The notes under the pieces are model-generated. The model was not told the origin of the DNA and did no database searches. It saw only the letters and a list, made by a program, of their open reading frames with translations. DNA of 64,000 bases from Verrucomicrobium spinosum DSM 4136 = JCM 18804 (lineage in GTDB: Bacteria > Verrucomicrobiota > Verrucomicrobiia > Verrucomicrobiales > Verrucomicrobiaceae), in contig NZ_ABIZ01000001.1 in assembly GCF_000172155.1 (NCBI RefSeq), positions 4,745,105 through 4,809,104 on the forward strand, written 5' to 3'. The position numbers and the translations under genes are program-made. Positions 18,157 to 28,362 of this stretch are shown piece by piece. The stretch's first letter is position 1; every line of letters starts with the position of its first letter.

Positions 18157-21100
18157 TCAAGGGGCGGTGATCCAGCCCGGCGCATTGATCAATGCCCACA
18201 CCACATCTTCCAGGCGGCCCCGCCAGTCTGCCTCCAGCCTTGAGGTGGGCTCATCGCCACGGCGGGCCTGCTCGGCCTGCTTCTCTCGCAGCACATTTGC
18301 CGCGGCATCCACATGGTTCGACCAACTAACATATTTCTCACGCACGCGAGGTGGCGGAGTTGATCTGGGAAGTTTTTCCATGGGCACAATGCGCTCCGCA
18401 TAACCCGCCGTGAGCAGGGAGACATAGAGCGTGCGCTCCTCCGCCGAAGGCTTGCGCGTGAGCAATCTCAGAAAGAGCCGCTCCACCAGCGCATCCACCG
18501 GTTGATACTCCATCGCCAGTTGCGTGAGCGCATGGTCATCGCTCAGCCGCGTCAGCCAGCCTCCCACGGTGCCGTTGGAGATGATCGCGGGTTGCAACAC
18601 ATTGGGCGCGGTCTCCCGCTTGCTGACCGGGTCCACGCGAGCTCCCCGCCAGCCAAAGATCTCCAACACATCCGCCACCGCCTGAATGCGCGGCAGCATG
18701 AGGCTCGGGCGGTCACGCTCATTCGAGGTGGAGGCCAGCATCCAGGCGCGGCGCGGCTTGCCCAGCGCCAGTGCGAAATCCGCTTTCCGGTCGCCATCCA
18801 CGTCCAGGCTCATTTCCTCAAGCGCAAAGGGCTTGCCCGTGGCGGTGAACAGGGAGTCAACAATCTGCTCTGCCGCCAGCCGGCGTGGCGCGGGCGAGAC
18901 AAAGAGGGGCTCCTGGCCGGCCAGCATGGGATCCACCTGCCGCTGGTAGGCATGCGAGTTCAGGATGAGACGCTGGATCGCCTTCGCGCTGTAGCCAGAG
19001 CGCACAAACTCACGCGACAACCACTCCAGCAGCTCGGGATGCGAAGGCCGCCCCTTCTCCCAGTCCTCGACCGGCTCCACAATCCCGCGCCCCATGAGCT
19101 GCTGCCAGAAGCGGTTCACGACCACCTGGGCAAAGCGGGTGTTCTGCGGCGCGGTGAGCAGTGCCGCCAGGCGGTCGCGGGAATCATCCGGCTTCATCGC
19201 CAGCGAGGCCGCCGCACTCTCGGAACTCATCTGGCCCAGCGGCCACTTGGGCTCCACGGTGCTGCCCGGCTTGAGCGTGACCTTGATGAGCGGTTCACGC
19301 CCGCTCTGATGAATCCTGTCCAGCGGCACACTGCTCGTCTCTGGCAGTTTGATCGGCTTTCTCCCCATCATCGCCGCCAGCTCAAAGAGATCCTGCTGCT
19401 TGGTCAGATTGGCCGGGGAATCGTGGCACCGGGCGCACTTCATCTCCACCCCCAGAAAGGCGCTGCTCACGATCATGGCCTTCTGCGCCATCGGCACATC
19501 ATTTTGCGATGCCATGCCAAACCCCGCCGGTCCGCCAAAGAGTCGGCTGCCTTCCATGCGGATCAGTTCCGTCACGAACAGGTCCATCGGCTTGTCATCC
19601 AGCAGCGACTCGTAGATCCACCAGCGAAACGGCCCCGTATTGTTCAGCGTGGGGTTCAGGAGATTAGGATTCTCCGCCAGCACATCCTGCCAGTAGCCCA
19701 TCCAGCGATCCGCCCAGCGGGGGTCCGCCAGCAGACGGTCGATCATCTTCGCACGCCGGTCCGGTGAGTTATCAGCGGAGAAGTCGCGAATCTCCTTCTC
19801 ACTCGGCACCAGGCCCACCGTATCGAGCGTGACGCGACGGAGAAACGTCAGATCGTCGGCAAGCGGCGTCATCTTCAGGGTGGAAAAGCGCAAGTCCGGC
19901 CAGTGCGCCCCTTCGGCAATCCAGCGCTCCAGGGTTGCCAGCTCCGCACGATTGAGCGGCTCGCCTTTGCCTTCCGGCGGCATGATTTCATCCGGATCCG
20001 CCGTCGCACGGATGAACAAAGCACTCTCTGCGGGCTTGCCCGGCACGATGGCTGGGCCGTCAGATTTGCCGCCCTTCAGCGCTGCCGCGAGCGTGTCCAG
20101 CCCCAGCTTTCCTTTGGCACTGCCACCCTGATGGCAACTGTAGCATTTGGCCTCCAAAATCGGCTGCACATCGCGGTAATAGTCCACCCCGTCAGCCGGT
20201 GTGGCGGAGCGATCCTCCGCGATCCCAGCGATGCGTGCCGCGAGGAAACGATCAATCGTATTGTGCATGGGGAACTCCGGTGGCAGATCCGGCACCGGCA
20301 CTTCTGGCGTGGCGGCCAGCCACTTTGCCGTGGCATCCCGTCGTGCATTCCAGTAGGGTGCATGCTCGCTACGCCGCGCCGCGCGAGCCTCGGCATTCAC
20401 CTTCACGAAGTGGGCGCTCCGCTCCGCCTCGTAGGCCGCCCAGCCCGCGTCGGTGTAGGGTACTTGCCGCGAACCAGGGGACAGCAGCGACCACGTGGTG
20501 CCCCCTTCTGGACAAATCGCCACCACCGTCTCCCCCAACTCCGGCCGGAAGGGATTGCCCGCGGAGCCGCCGCCCACCACCGTCTCCAGCACCACCAGGT
20601 GCTCTTCACCATCGCCGGTGAAGGGGCCCGTCACCTCGCTGTTCCCCGGCGGCGCAAAGCGGAAATCGGGGCCGAGCTCCAGATAGCTGTCCTGATCTGT
20701 CAGAGGGGCGTAGCCTGCCCGGTCGCGCTGCGGAAAAGGCGTCTTCAACACTTCTTGGCCATCGATGAACAACCGCGCGGCACCGAGCCCGCGGAGCAGC
20801 AGCCGGTTCTCCCCCTTCGGCAGCCGCACCATCGCTGAAGCACGCAGCATAAAAGTCGCCGCACGATCCCCGCGCACCCCGGTCGCCACATAGTGTTGCG
20901 GCAGCTCGGAGAAGCCGAATACCTCCTCGACATACGACTCCGTCGCGACAGGCGATTCCGCGGGCCACATGGGCTTCTGGGGCACGCCTTTCTCGCACAG
21001 CTCCACCAGCACCCGTCCGCCCGGCAGCTTGCTGCGGTCGATCTCTGGAGCCGGTGCTGGAGCCACCGCGAAGCGCGTTTTCAAGGTGGCCGCAGACAGC

Positions 21101-21891
21101 GCGGTGCGATGGATGGCCACCTCATCCAGCCAGCCATCCAGCGTCTCCGCCGTGCCACGCGTGTATCCGGTGCCAATGACCAGCGTGTCGCCATCGTGCA
21201 CCGGCCCCGCATCGGTCGCCCCGCCCAGATCCCAGGCGCCCTTGATCTCCACGCCATCGATGTAGCCCCGCAGGCTGTCCTTTTTGCCAAACGTGTAAGT
21301 CACCGCGAGGTGATGCCATCCCGTGTCGGTCTGAAACGTCGCGTTGCTCCACCAGCGGTGCCACTTGGCCGCCTGCCCGTCCGCCGCGGCACTGGTGAAG
21401 ATGAACCCAATCGCCGCACTCCCCTGCCCGCCTCTCAGTCGCAGTCCGTAGTTTTGGTTGTTGTCGCCAAACTCCCTGGTTCCATTGCGCCCCTTGCCCA
21501 TGAGATGCACAATCTGCCCCTCGCGGATCTTGCGCACCTTCACCCACATCTCGATCGTGATGGCGTTGCCCTTTTGAAAACGCAGCTCCGGCCTGTCTGG
21601 CACCACCAGCGCCGCATCCTGCCCGGCCAGCTCCATCGCCTGGTTTCCTGCCGCAAACGTCGGATACCCCGGCCCCTGCGGGCCCGGCACCTGGCGAAAG
21701 CCCTTCCCCTGCCACACCCCCAGCACATCCCCTCCCTCGAATTTCCAGTGGGCCACGGGCGGTTGTGCGTCTGCTTTTGGCGCTGCTTCGGAGGAATGGG
21801 CGATGCTTGTGGAGAGGAGGGCCAACACAGCGCATCCCAGCCAGCCAGGAACAGAGAGGAACAGCAGAGCAAATCGAGAGCGCATGGGCAT
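18157..21891 (-). CDS. LamG-PSCyt1-DUF1549-DUF1553 protein
   Basis: 1244-residue exported protein. Signal peptide ([21 protein letters not shown]) in the first ~35 residues; LamG/concanavalin-like lectin domain about 40-280 ([35 protein letters not shown]); a second beta-rich region; planctomycete cytochrome C domain with haem motif CYSCH in [16 protein letters not shown] (about 580-600) and [13 protein letters not shown]1549 (about 680-880) and DUF1553 (about 930-1170). A further CARCHDS motif inside DUF1549 is another CxxCH haem site. The combination is characteristic of the PVC superphylum. It is the first of four tightly spaced minus-strand genes (this, DUF1501, HK1, RR1), which suggests the sensor pair regulates the set. 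Confidence 0.92.
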   Translation of the reverse strand: MPMRSRFALLFLSVPGWLGCAVLALLSTSIAHSSEAAPKADAQPPVAHWKFEGGDVLGVWQGKGFRQVPGPQGPGYPTFAAGNQAMELAGQDAALVVPDRPELRFQKGNAITIEMWVKVRKIREGQIVHLMGKGRNGTREFGDNNQNYGLRLRGGQGSAAIGFIFTSAAADGQAAKWHRWWSNATFQTDTGWHHLAVTYTFGKKDSLRGYIDGVEIKGAWDLGGATDAGPVHDGDTLVIGTGYTRGTAETLDGWLDEVAIHRTALSAATLKTRFAVAPAPAPEIDRSKLPGGRVLVELCEKGVPQKPMWPAESPVATESYVEEVFGFSELPQHYVATGVRGDRAATFMLRASAMVRLPKGENRLLLRGLGAARLFIDGQEVLKTPFPQRDRAGYAPLTDQDSYLELGPDFRFAPPGNSEVTGPFTGDGEEHLVVLETVVGGGSAGNPFRPELGETVVAICPEGGTTWSLLSPGSRQVPYTDAGWAAYEAERSAHFVKVNAEARAARRSEHAPYWNARRDATAKWLAATPEVPVPDLPPEFPMHNTIDRFLAARIAGIAEDRSATPADGVDYYRDVQPILEAKCYSCHQGGSAKGKLGLDTLAAALKGGKSDGPAIVPGKPAESALFIRATADPDEIMPPEGKGEPLNRAELATLERWIAEGAHWPDLRFSTLKMTPLADDLTFLRRVTLDTVGLVPSEKEIRDFSADNSPDRRAKMIDRLLADPRWADRWMGYWQDVLAENPNLLNPTLNNTGPFRWWIYESLLDDKPMDLFVTELIRMEGSRLFGGPAGFGMASQNDVPMAQKAMIVSSAFLGVEMKCARCHDSPANLTKQQDLFELAAMMGRKPIKLPETSSVPLDRIHQSGREPLIKVTLKPGSTVEPKWPLGQMSSESAAASLAMKPDDSRDRLAALLTAPQNTRFAQVVVNRFWQQLMGRGIVEPVEDWEKGRPSHPELLEWLSREFVRSGYSAKAIQRLILNSHAYQRQVDPMLAGQEPLFVSPAPRRLAAEQIVDSLFTATGKPFALEEMSLDVDGDRKADFALALGKPRRAWMLASTSNERDRPSLMLPRIQAVADVLEIFGWRGARVDPVSKRETAPNVLQPAIISNGTVGGWLTRLSDDHALTQLAMEYQPVDALVERLFLRLLTRKPSAEERTLYVSLLTAGYAERIVPMEKLPRSTPPPRVREKYVSWSNHVDAAANVLREKQAEQARRGDEPTSRLEADWRGRLEDVVWALINAPGWITAP

Positions 21892-22366
21892 AGAGAGAGG
21901 GAGATTTCTTTGCCGATTCTATGCGTGCGGAAGCAGCACCGCACCGCATGCGCCATCACACGATCGTGCGCGAAAAGAACGCCGGGGGCCGTTCCGGCGA
22001 GGTAGCACCCGCCGCCAAGGTAGAAGAACCGTCTCGGTTCTTGTTCCCCGCATCACCCAGCAGCCCCAAGAGCCGAGACGGCCCTTCTACTTTCCCAAAG
22101 CAGCGCCCGCCGGGAAGCTTAAAAGAGGCGGGGGTTCCCAGCCCCGCGGGTGAGCGGAGCGCATCCGGGCGGCCTGGCGATTGTCCCCTATGACCGCTGA
22201 CCGCATGCAGCCACGGCTCTCCGAAATGATGCAACTGGCCTGAAGGGCCCCAAAGACTCCAGCCCATGGGGCAAAGGCCGCGAAGTGGACGGAGCCAGAT
22301 TCTGTGCCGCAGATTCACTGACGCTGAAGTTAACTCCTCAAATAGATCGCCCCAATTTGTTCGAAG
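21892..22366. repeat. Gap upstream of the STAND NTPase gene
   Basis: Holds the divergent promoter space of the DUF1553 gene, one double-hairpin repeat (22020-22090) with its right GC-rich arm (AAAGGAGGCGGGGGTTCCC core, 22098-22148), then ordinary high-GC sequence to about 22310 where the composition drops towards the next gene. No gene seen. Confidence 0.7.
22020..22090 (+). repeat. Double-hairpin repeat copy
   Basis: GTAGAAGAACCGTCTCGG left arm, AAGAGCCGAGACGGCCC right arm; each arm is itself a small palindrome and the two arms are inverted to each other. Confidence 0.85.
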
Positions 22367-22395
22367 TTGCCTTCCAGCCTTGCGAGACATATTCT
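22367..22395 (+). promoter_or_regulatory. Candidate promoter of STAND NTPase gene
   Basis: TTGCCT (22367-22372), 17-bp spacer, TATTCT (22390-22395); the ATG at 22423 is 27 bp further on. This placement favours that ATG over the upstream one at 22285. Confidence 0.35.
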
Positions 22396-22422
22396 GTCGC
22401 CCAAACCGCGACCCGTACACGG

Positions 22423-25400
22423 ATGCCCAAGAAGAGCCCAAGAACAAAAAAAGTCACCTCGTCAGCACTGAAAACTGGCCCTCCACCTGTTGCACCCAAG
22501 CCCAGACTCTTGCCATTCTACGCACCCGCATTTTCATGGGATACGTTTGAGAACTTCTTTTGTGACTTTCTAGCCGCATGCCCCGAACTAATCGGCAAAG
22601 ATGGAATCCCACAGCGCATCGTGTCCACCAGTCTTTATGGCATGCGTGGAGACAATCAATACGGAATCGACATTCGCGCGGAGATCGCAAATGGAGAAGT
22701 TTGGGCATTCCAATGTAAGCACTACAAGAGCTGGGGGCCTGCAGACACAAGAGATGTGATCGCCAAATGCGAGTACACTGCTGATCGAAAGTTCCTATTG
22801 GTGACACGAACAGTTTCGTCTGAATCGCGTGATGAAGTAGCAAAACACGCTGATTGGCAAATATGGGATTCGGATGACATCTCTCGCGAATTTTTGGCGC
22901 GACTTCCGTTAGAGACAGCCGCACGGCTGCTTTACACAAATTTCGGCCCATCTTGGCCTAAGGAACTTCTCAACCTTCCTGGACTTGGGCCACTATACAC
23001 TTCTGACGCAAAGTTTGCTCCGTTTCTTGAAGAGGGGCGCACTTTCCATCACCGCATTGGATTGATTGGGCGGAAAGACTGGTTGAAGACCCTGGACGAC
23101 TTCATTGTGAATGAACAAGAGCGGGTTTTAATATTCAGCGGGCGAGGAGGCGTCGGGAAAAGCCGAATATTACGAGAGTGGAGTCAAGGCTTTTCCCGAC
23201 GGCACAACGGATGGACTCTCAGGTTTGTATCCGATTCACCTTCAGACTTCGGTCCCGCTATCGACACCTGCTCTCGTCCTCTGGTTTTGGTGTTTGATGA
23301 TGCCCATCGACTGGACGACGTGCGCCGCCCACTATTCAGCGAGCTTCCGGCGCGGCAACATGTAAAATTGGTGCTTTGCTTACGACCTGGACCAATTGAC
23401 CAAGTTGAAGTTGAGCTCACAGATGCTGGATTCGATGCAACGCAGATCAACCACCCCGAACCTCTAAAGCGACTGAGTTCTGAGCACGCACTTGAGCTAG
23501 CGGAAGCCGCTCTTGGCACAGAACTCTCAGAGCGCTTTCGCCTTCGCCTTAGAGACTTATCAAGGGATTGTCCACTATTGGCTGTACTGGCCGCAGAGTT
23601 GCTAAAGACTGGAAAATTAGCTGATCGGGATCTGAATGATATTGCCGAGTTCCGAATTCACGTCTTCAAGGGCCTCTTGAGTGAAGCAAGACCAGTGGAG
23701 GAAAGTTTCGGCACAACATTAACACGCGACATTCTCAGACTCCTTGCCCTTCTCGCTCCCGTCAAAGTAGATGCAGACTTCCTGAAGATCGCTGCACAAT
23801 TCTTAGGTCCAGCCACGCAACCGAGTCATGTTTCTGACATCATCAATGCCATTGAGCAAGTCGGCTTGCTAGCGACCACTGGTGCAGGTGTCCGCGTGAC
23901 CCCCGATCTACTGTCCGACCACCTTTCTTTTACAGCTTGCTACGACAAGCGTGGCAATGACACGACATTCGTCGGACGAGTATTCGAACTTTTCCCCCTC
24001 AACAAATTTCCTCGACTTATTCAGCATGTTGCCGAAGCTGAGTGGCAAGCCCTACAGGTGAACGATTCAGCTCAGTCCGTCATTGAACCCGTCTGGCAGT
24101 GGTTTCTCGAACGCTTCAATCAAAACAGTTTCCACGAACGCCACGAGCAATTGAAACAGTGGGCAAACCTCGCTCATATACAACCGAGGCGCACGCTCGA
24201 ACTTGCCCAGCTATCGGTAAAACTTCAGAACGCGCCATCACCAAAAAACACGTGGCTAGTCGGAAAAGACATGAATTCGCATGCGCATGTTCTCTCTGCA
24301 TTGCCTTCTCTATTGAAGCCGTTAGCAAAACATCAATCGGAATCAGTAGCTTCCTGCCTGGATATTCTCTGGAAAATTGGGAGAGACCGTCCTGCAACTT
24401 TCACCAATGAGCGAGAACATCCCATTTCCGCAATTGGCGACATCGCCAGGTATGATGGAGGCAGGTTTCCCGCCGTACAACGGGAAGTGCTAGCATGGCT
24501 TCAACGTCTTTTTCGCAGCAATAATTGGCACACAACCGAAAACAAGCCGGCATGGGTCTTAGCACAATTGCTGCACCCATTCTTTTCTCAAAGTATTGAA
24601 GAACAATGGAGCACCGGAAGGACTCTACACTGGCGGACAATCCCAATTCATCTTGGCAACACCGCCGAATTTCGTGAGGGAACGCTCAAAATCTGTCAAA
24701 CTATTTCGGCAACGCATTCCACTCCACTTATATTGGCGACGCTTGGAGTACTTGAACATGCCATGCGAGCAGCACAGTTATCTGGACAAGATCCCACGCC
24801 AGAGTTTTTAAGTGAATGGCATAACGAACGGCTTAAGGCCCTGGCTATTGCCACAGAGATAGGAAGATCCAACGATGCGCCGGCAATTCAGTACCGTCTA
24901 CGTGAAATTTTGCGTCGGATACTTCAGTTTGATGCAACGGCATTTCGCGAACATTGTCGACCTGTTTTTGAATCAATACCTAACACTCTCGAAGTTCGCC
25001 TACTGAGAGTCACTATGGAGAGCTACTGGGATGAGTTTTATCGCCCAGCACAGGCCCACACAATGGGAAGGCGGGATGAGGCGAAACAACGCCAGGAGCA
25101 ATTCATTCGCTCCACGGCGGACGCACTGCTAGACACCTATCCCGATCCATCAAACTTACTTAATAAACTAGGTCAATGCCACAACGATTGCACACTAGTC
25201 GACTTCAATCCAAATTTTGACATAGTGCTCAGATCTATCTCTGATCGATATGCATCATACTCTCTCAAACTAGCCGAACAACTAATTTCCGAGCCTTCTC
25301 ACCCGCTTGGCTGGACATTAGGAGCACTCATCTTTTCACCAACTTCAAATAAATTACAAAGAAGACTCTCATTCTGCGTCGCCGCGATTGAAACTGGAGC

Positions 25401-26421
25401 AGAAGGTTTGACTATTGGCGCAATAGATTGCATTACCTGGTGGCGCAAGGAAACGGATCTACCAAATGAAGCCTGGTCGAAGATCAGCGAGACAGCACCC
25501 AAATCTTCGATTCAAGTTGCAAGAGCCATTGTACGATTTGTTCACCTAAACGAGAACGCCCCCGCACAAGCAGATTGGTCATTACTCGCTTACATTCCCG
25601 TTCAGCCCGAAGATTCGTACCTTATCAAACAGATATTGGCTTGTTCGGCCAATCTGCTTGCAAAGGAAATCGCACCTAATCCAGAATTTGCCGATGCAAT
25701 ATTAGCCAAACTGGTGAATCTAAATTCACTGGGCGGACACGAAGTCATCAGTTCGCTAGCCAAGTTCGCAAAATACTTTCCCGGCAAAGTGCTCATGCTT
25801 GCTTGGCGTCGTTACAAGCTCAAACAAATGGCGAAACCGGAATTGGAACCTTTACCTACCGACTTCGGATCAATTTTTTTCGCAGATGTGTCGGCAGACC
25901 CAGATGCCGCGGCTGTAGTCGCGCAGCTTCAAGCACGATTAATTGATGGCGACGAATTGAGCTATGAAGAGCACCAAATTTTAGGGATTCCCTTGCTTCA
26001 AAGTGTCGGCGGGCCTGAAACGAACTTGTTACGCCTCCTAAGTTTTGCGTCATCTCCACACCAACTCCGCCGGGTCGCAGATTTTGCACAAAGACGACAT
26101 TCAAGAATATTAGTTCTTGAATGTGTAAATTTCACCCGAGAATTATTCTTGAAGGCGCGAGCGGCGGGAGAGGAATGCCATACGGAGATTTTTCAGCACT
26201 TGCTCTCACTCCCTGCAAATAGAGGCTTCGGGGGCATTGAACCAAATAATGAATGGAAGGCTCTCGTAGAGGCTATTGAGGCGAAAGCTAAACAATATGA
26301 GAGCGATTCAGAGCTTGGCCCCTACTTTGCGGCCGTGTTGAAGCATGAACGTGCCTGGATCGCAGGCATGAGACGGAGTGGCCTTGAACATGAGCGGGCA
26401 TACCAAAATGACCTGGATTAA
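22423..26421 (+). CDS. Mrr-like nuclease-STAND NTPase (Avs-like defence candidate)
   Basis: 1332 residues from MPKKSPRTKK (an in-frame start at 22285 would add 46 poorly conserved residues). Domain 1 (about 30-190) looks like a PD-(D/E)XK nuclease of the Mrr type: D83 in YGIDIRAE, then Q97-C98-K99, i.e. D-x13-QxK, in the usual GxD...Q(C)K setting. Domain 2 is a P-loop NTPase: Walker A GRGGVGKS with K246, Walker B LVLVFDDAHR with D292/D293, then a helical lid as in STAND ATPases. The remaining ~900 residues are long, mostly helical by composition, with no motif I recognise, the place where STAND proteins carry a sensor. The architecture equals that of anti-phage Avs proteins. Base composition is strikingly lower in G+C than neighbours (25201-25260: 22 of 60; 24001-24060: 29 of 60; compare 31201-31260: 41 of 60), suggesting acquisition by transfer. 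No partner gene is adjacent. Confidence 0.8.
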   Translation: MPKKSPRTKKVTSSALKTGPPPVAPKPRLLPFYAPAFSWDTFENFFCDFLAACPELIGKDGIPQRIVSTSLYGMRGDNQYGIDIRAEIANGEVWAFQCKHYKSWGPADTRDVIAKCEYTADRKFLLVTRTVSSESRDEVAKHADWQIWDSDDISREFLARLPLETAARLLYTNFGPSWPKELLNLPGLGPLYTSDAKFAPFLEEGRTFHHRIGLIGRKDWLKTLDDFIVNEQERVLIFSGRGGVGKSRILREWSQGFSRRHNGWTLRFVSDSPSDFGPAIDTCSRPLVLVFDDAHRLDDVRRPLFSELPARQHVKLVLCLRPGPIDQVEVELTDAGFDATQINHPEPLKRLSSEHALELAEAALGTELSERFRLRLRDLSRDCPLLAVLAAELLKTGKLADRDLNDIAEFRIHVFKGLLSEARPVEESFGTTLTRDILRLLALLAPVKVDADFLKIAAQFLGPATQPSHVSDIINAIEQVGLLATTGAGVRVTPDLLSDHLSFTACYDKRGNDTTFVGRVFELFPLNKFPRLIQHVAEAEWQALQVNDSAQSVIEPVWQWFLERFNQNSFHERHEQLKQWANLAHIQPRRTLELAQLSVKLQNAPSPKNTWLVGKDMNSHAHVLSALPSLLKPLAKHQSESVASCLDILWKIGRDRPATFTNEREHPISAIGDIARYDGGRFPAVQREVLAWLQRLFRSNNWHTTENKPAWVLAQLLHPFFSQSIEEQWSTGRTLHWRTIPIHLGNTAEFREGTLKICQTISATHSTPLILATLGVLEHAMRAAQLSGQDPTPEFLSEWHNERLKALAIATEIGRSNDAPAIQYRLREILRRILQFDATAFREHCRPVFESIPNTLEVRLLRVTMESYWDEFYRPAQAHTMGRRDEAKQRQEQFIRSTADALLDTYPDPSNLLNKLGQCHNDCTLVDFNPNFDIVLRSISDRYASYSLKLAEQLISEPSHPLGWTLGALIFSPTSNKLQRRLSFCVAAIETGAEGLTIGAIDCITWWRKETDLPNEAWSKISETAPKSSIQVARAIVRFVHLNENAPAQADWSLLAYIPVQPEDSYLIKQILACSANLLAKEIAPNPEFADAILAKLVNLNSLGGHEVISSLAKFAKYFPGKVLMLAWRRYKLKQMAKPELEPLPTDFGSIFFADVSADPDAAAVVAQLQARLIDGDELSYEEHQILGIPLLQSVGGPETNLLRLLSFASSPHQLRRVADFAQRRHSRILVLECVNFTRELFLKARAAGEECHTEIFQHLLSLPANRGFGGIEPNNEWKALVEAIEAKAKQYESDSELGPYFAAVLKHERAWIAGMRRSGLEHERAYQNDLD

Positions 26422-26495
26422 GTATCTCGTATGCGTGCATTTTTTGGTAAATTTAGTTCCAGAATCGAACTAGCCTCAATGCTGCCGACCAACAA

Positions 26496-27059
26496 ATGAA
26501 ACTCCCCGCCCCCATCCTTCTCACCTCCCTCCTGTTCTGCCAGTTCGCTCTGGGCTTCTTCGTTCCCCTGAGTCTCGACGAAAAGGTCTTGCAAGCCGAT
26601 GTCATCGCGAAGGTGACGGTACGCAAGGTTACCCGCCTCATGCCGGAGAAGCCTAATGAAGGGGCGGATCAGAAGATTCAGGGCTTGTACAACGGTCCTT
26701 TGTGCATTGCGACGGTGGAGATCGAGGAGGTTTGGAAAAACACTGGCAGGAAGACGGCATTCTCGCCCACCGAGGGCAGGTCCCTCTCGCTGCCCAAGAC
26801 GATCATGGTGCCTTGCCAGTACACGTTCGATGAAAGCCCTTCCAGCCTGACGGAGGGCAAGAGCTATGTGGTCTTCCTGCAGGCGATGGGGGCCAACCTC
26901 TATCACCCACTGGATCCAGCCTCCACGCACCGGATCAAGGAGGGCAAGGTGTCCGACTTCGGCATGAACTCCGACCCCACCCCTGACTTTGGCGGGCGGG
27001 TCATTCCGGTCGCCGACTTCAAAAAGGAAGTTCTGGCACTGCTGCCCAAGCAGAAATAG
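26496..27059 (+). CDS. Exported protein of unknown function
   Basis: 187 residues. The first ~20 (MKLPAPILLTSLLFCQFALG) form a signal peptide; the mature part reads as a compact secreted domain with LDEKVLQADVIAKVTVRKV, a KSYVVFLQ strand and a C-terminal Lys-rich tail. The pattern (exposed-strand start, then reports of cost or 'rate' type strands) is reminiscent of small secreted beta-barrels, but I do not recognise the family. Composition is back to the high G+C of the chromosome, so it is not part of the island formed by the preceding gene. It lies 74 bp after that gene and converges with the lipoprotein gene at 27169. Confidence 0.75.
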   Translation: MKLPAPILLTSLLFCQFALGFFVPLSLDEKVLQADVIAKVTVRKVTRLMPEKPNEGADQKIQGLYNGPLCIATVEIEEVWKNTGRKTAFSPTEGRSLSLPKTIMVPCQYTFDESPSSLTEGKSYVVFLQAMGANLYHPLDPASTHRIKEGKVSDFGMNSDPTPDFGGRVIPVADFKKEVLALLPKQK

Positions 27060-27168
27060 GCGGGAGAGAGGACGGGAGGCCATGCCAGCAGCAAGCGAGG
27101 AGATGAGCCGGCGCCAACGCACACCTCTCCCCTCCCCGCTCCAACCATCACTCCATCACTCCATCCCC

Positions 27169-27627
27169 TCACTCCTTACTCGGCACCCAGACGGTCAGCT
27201 TCTTGGGCAGGCCGAAGGTGGAGCGGAGCGCTTCCTGGGCCATGGTCTTGGGGTTGCGGCGAGCCAGGGAGGTGCGGTAGTTGCGAGTCTTGACGATGAG
27301 GCTGCGCGTCTTGGGATCGAGCACGCGGAGATTCAACTCCAGGAGGTAGGGAGACATATCCCAGTGCCACTTGTCGTCATAGGTCACGATGGCATCGACA
27401 TTGGCAGGGCCCTTGTAGGGCTCCCCGGCGGAGGCGGTGTAGCCCATCATGCACATCTCATCCGCAATCATCTGATGGTAGCCCCAGTCCTCCTCGGGGT
27501 GACGCTCGACGTAGAACACCTTCTTCCCAGCAAGGGAAGTGCCGGGAGTCTGCACCGTCTTCAGGGAGGTGACACAGGACGAGAGCAGCAGGCAGAGGGC
27601 CAGGGGCACGATGGATCGAAAAAACAT
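27169..27627 (-). CDS. Lipoprotein of unknown function
   Basis: 152 residues with a clear lipoprotein signal: MFFRSIVPLALCLLLSSC with lipidated C18. The mature part contains GKKVFYVERHPEEDWGYHQMIADEM and a strand pattern VDAIVTYDDKWHWDM..YLLELNLRVLDPKTRSLI, which resembles small outer-membrane-associated lipoproteins that assess or bind other envelope components; exact family not recognised. A tandem of beta strands ending TVWVPSKE closes it. It converges with the gene at 26496; upstream lies repeat DNA. Confidence 0.8.
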   Translation of the reverse strand: MFFRSIVPLALCLLLSSCVTSLKTVQTPGTSLAGKKVFYVERHPEEDWGYHQMIADEMCMMGYTASAGEPYKGPANVDAIVTYDDKWHWDMSPYLLELNLRVLDPKTRSLIVKTRNYRTSLARRNPKTMAQEALRSTFGLPKKLTVWVPSKE

Positions 27628-27749
27628 GCGCGGACTCTAGCACCCTTGTCAACCAAACCCGGTGGTGTGGGTCCGGTGCCGTGTCTGGCGGTATTCCAGG
27701 GCAATGGCAGCCTCCAAGGTGCAGGGAGTGGAGGCCCCTGGAAAGCCTG

Positions 27750-27977
27750 GGGAGCGCACGCATCCCTGCGTGCTGTTCGCGGCATCTTGCCGCGAACGTC
27801 AGTCAACACGCGACGTCACCTCCAAATGACATGGAGGTGTTGGAGGCGATGGGGAAGAAGCGGATGCTGTCGGCCTTCCCACCTGATCATCTGCTGCGGC
27901 AGTACCCAACGTTAACTCGCTTAAGGCTCGTCCAACGTTGGGCTGTGTTAGAGATCCCCGCTGGGGATCAGCTTCGG
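27750..27977 (+). repeat. Dispersed element, copy 1
   Basis: Begins GGAGCGCACGCATC, contains GGCATCTTGCCGCGAACGTC, GAAGCGGATGCTGTCGGCC and the hairpin CCCAACGTT...AACGTTGGG (27905-27942), and ends near GGGGATCAGC. A diverged second copy is at 58251. Confidence 0.85.
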
Positions 27978-28036
27978 TTTCAGGCGGGCACCTCAAGGTG
28001 GTTCCTTGGCGGCCACCCCAAATGCGTGGCAGACGC

Positions 28037-28224
28037 TGCAGCTAGCGCCTCCTCACGTCGACAACTACAGGGGCGCTGGGATGATGGGCCATCAAACACC
28101 AGGGGGTGGGAGAAGAGGCGTGAGCCATCGGGGCGCGTGCGGATACAGTAGGTGCTTGAGGATGCCTTCTGCCGTGAGGCCAACAACACCGGTCGTAGTT
28201 GTCGACGTGAGGAGGCACTAACTT
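28037..28224. repeat. MITE-like element with 21-bp inverted ends
   Basis: A perfect 21-bp inverted repeat at 28048-28068 and 28195-28215 (left end CCTCCTCACGTCGACAAC...) separated by 126 bp; similarity continues imperfectly outward for about 8 bp (AGCTAGCG against AGTTAGTG). No open frame for a transposase inside. Size and structure fit a miniature inverted-repeat element or a large cruciform. Confidence 0.6.
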
Positions 28225-28362
28225 CCCGGTCTGCGATGTTTCCTCGTGGAGATCAGCCAAGAGCCCAAGGGCTACTCCTTGGCCGCGAGGCGAGGCAGCA
28301 TCGAACATCCCAGACATCCCCTTCCCCTTCCCGTTAAGGAGCACGCGAGATGACTGCCGGCC

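Larger units (their letters stand above)
27628..28362. repeat. Gap with dispersed 230-bp element and MITE-like element
   Basis: No gene. Contains the element at 27750-27977 that recurs at 58251-58485 (separate entry) and the inverted-repeat element at 28037-28224 (separate entry). The rest (28225-28362) has a loose inverted pair around GATGTTTCC and GAACATCCC. Confidence 0.75.

Noticed and set aside
26422-26495. Direct repeats marking the edges of the 22.4-26.4 kb gene as an integrated element
   Set aside because: I looked for matching sequences on both sides and for att-like tRNA ends and found none.
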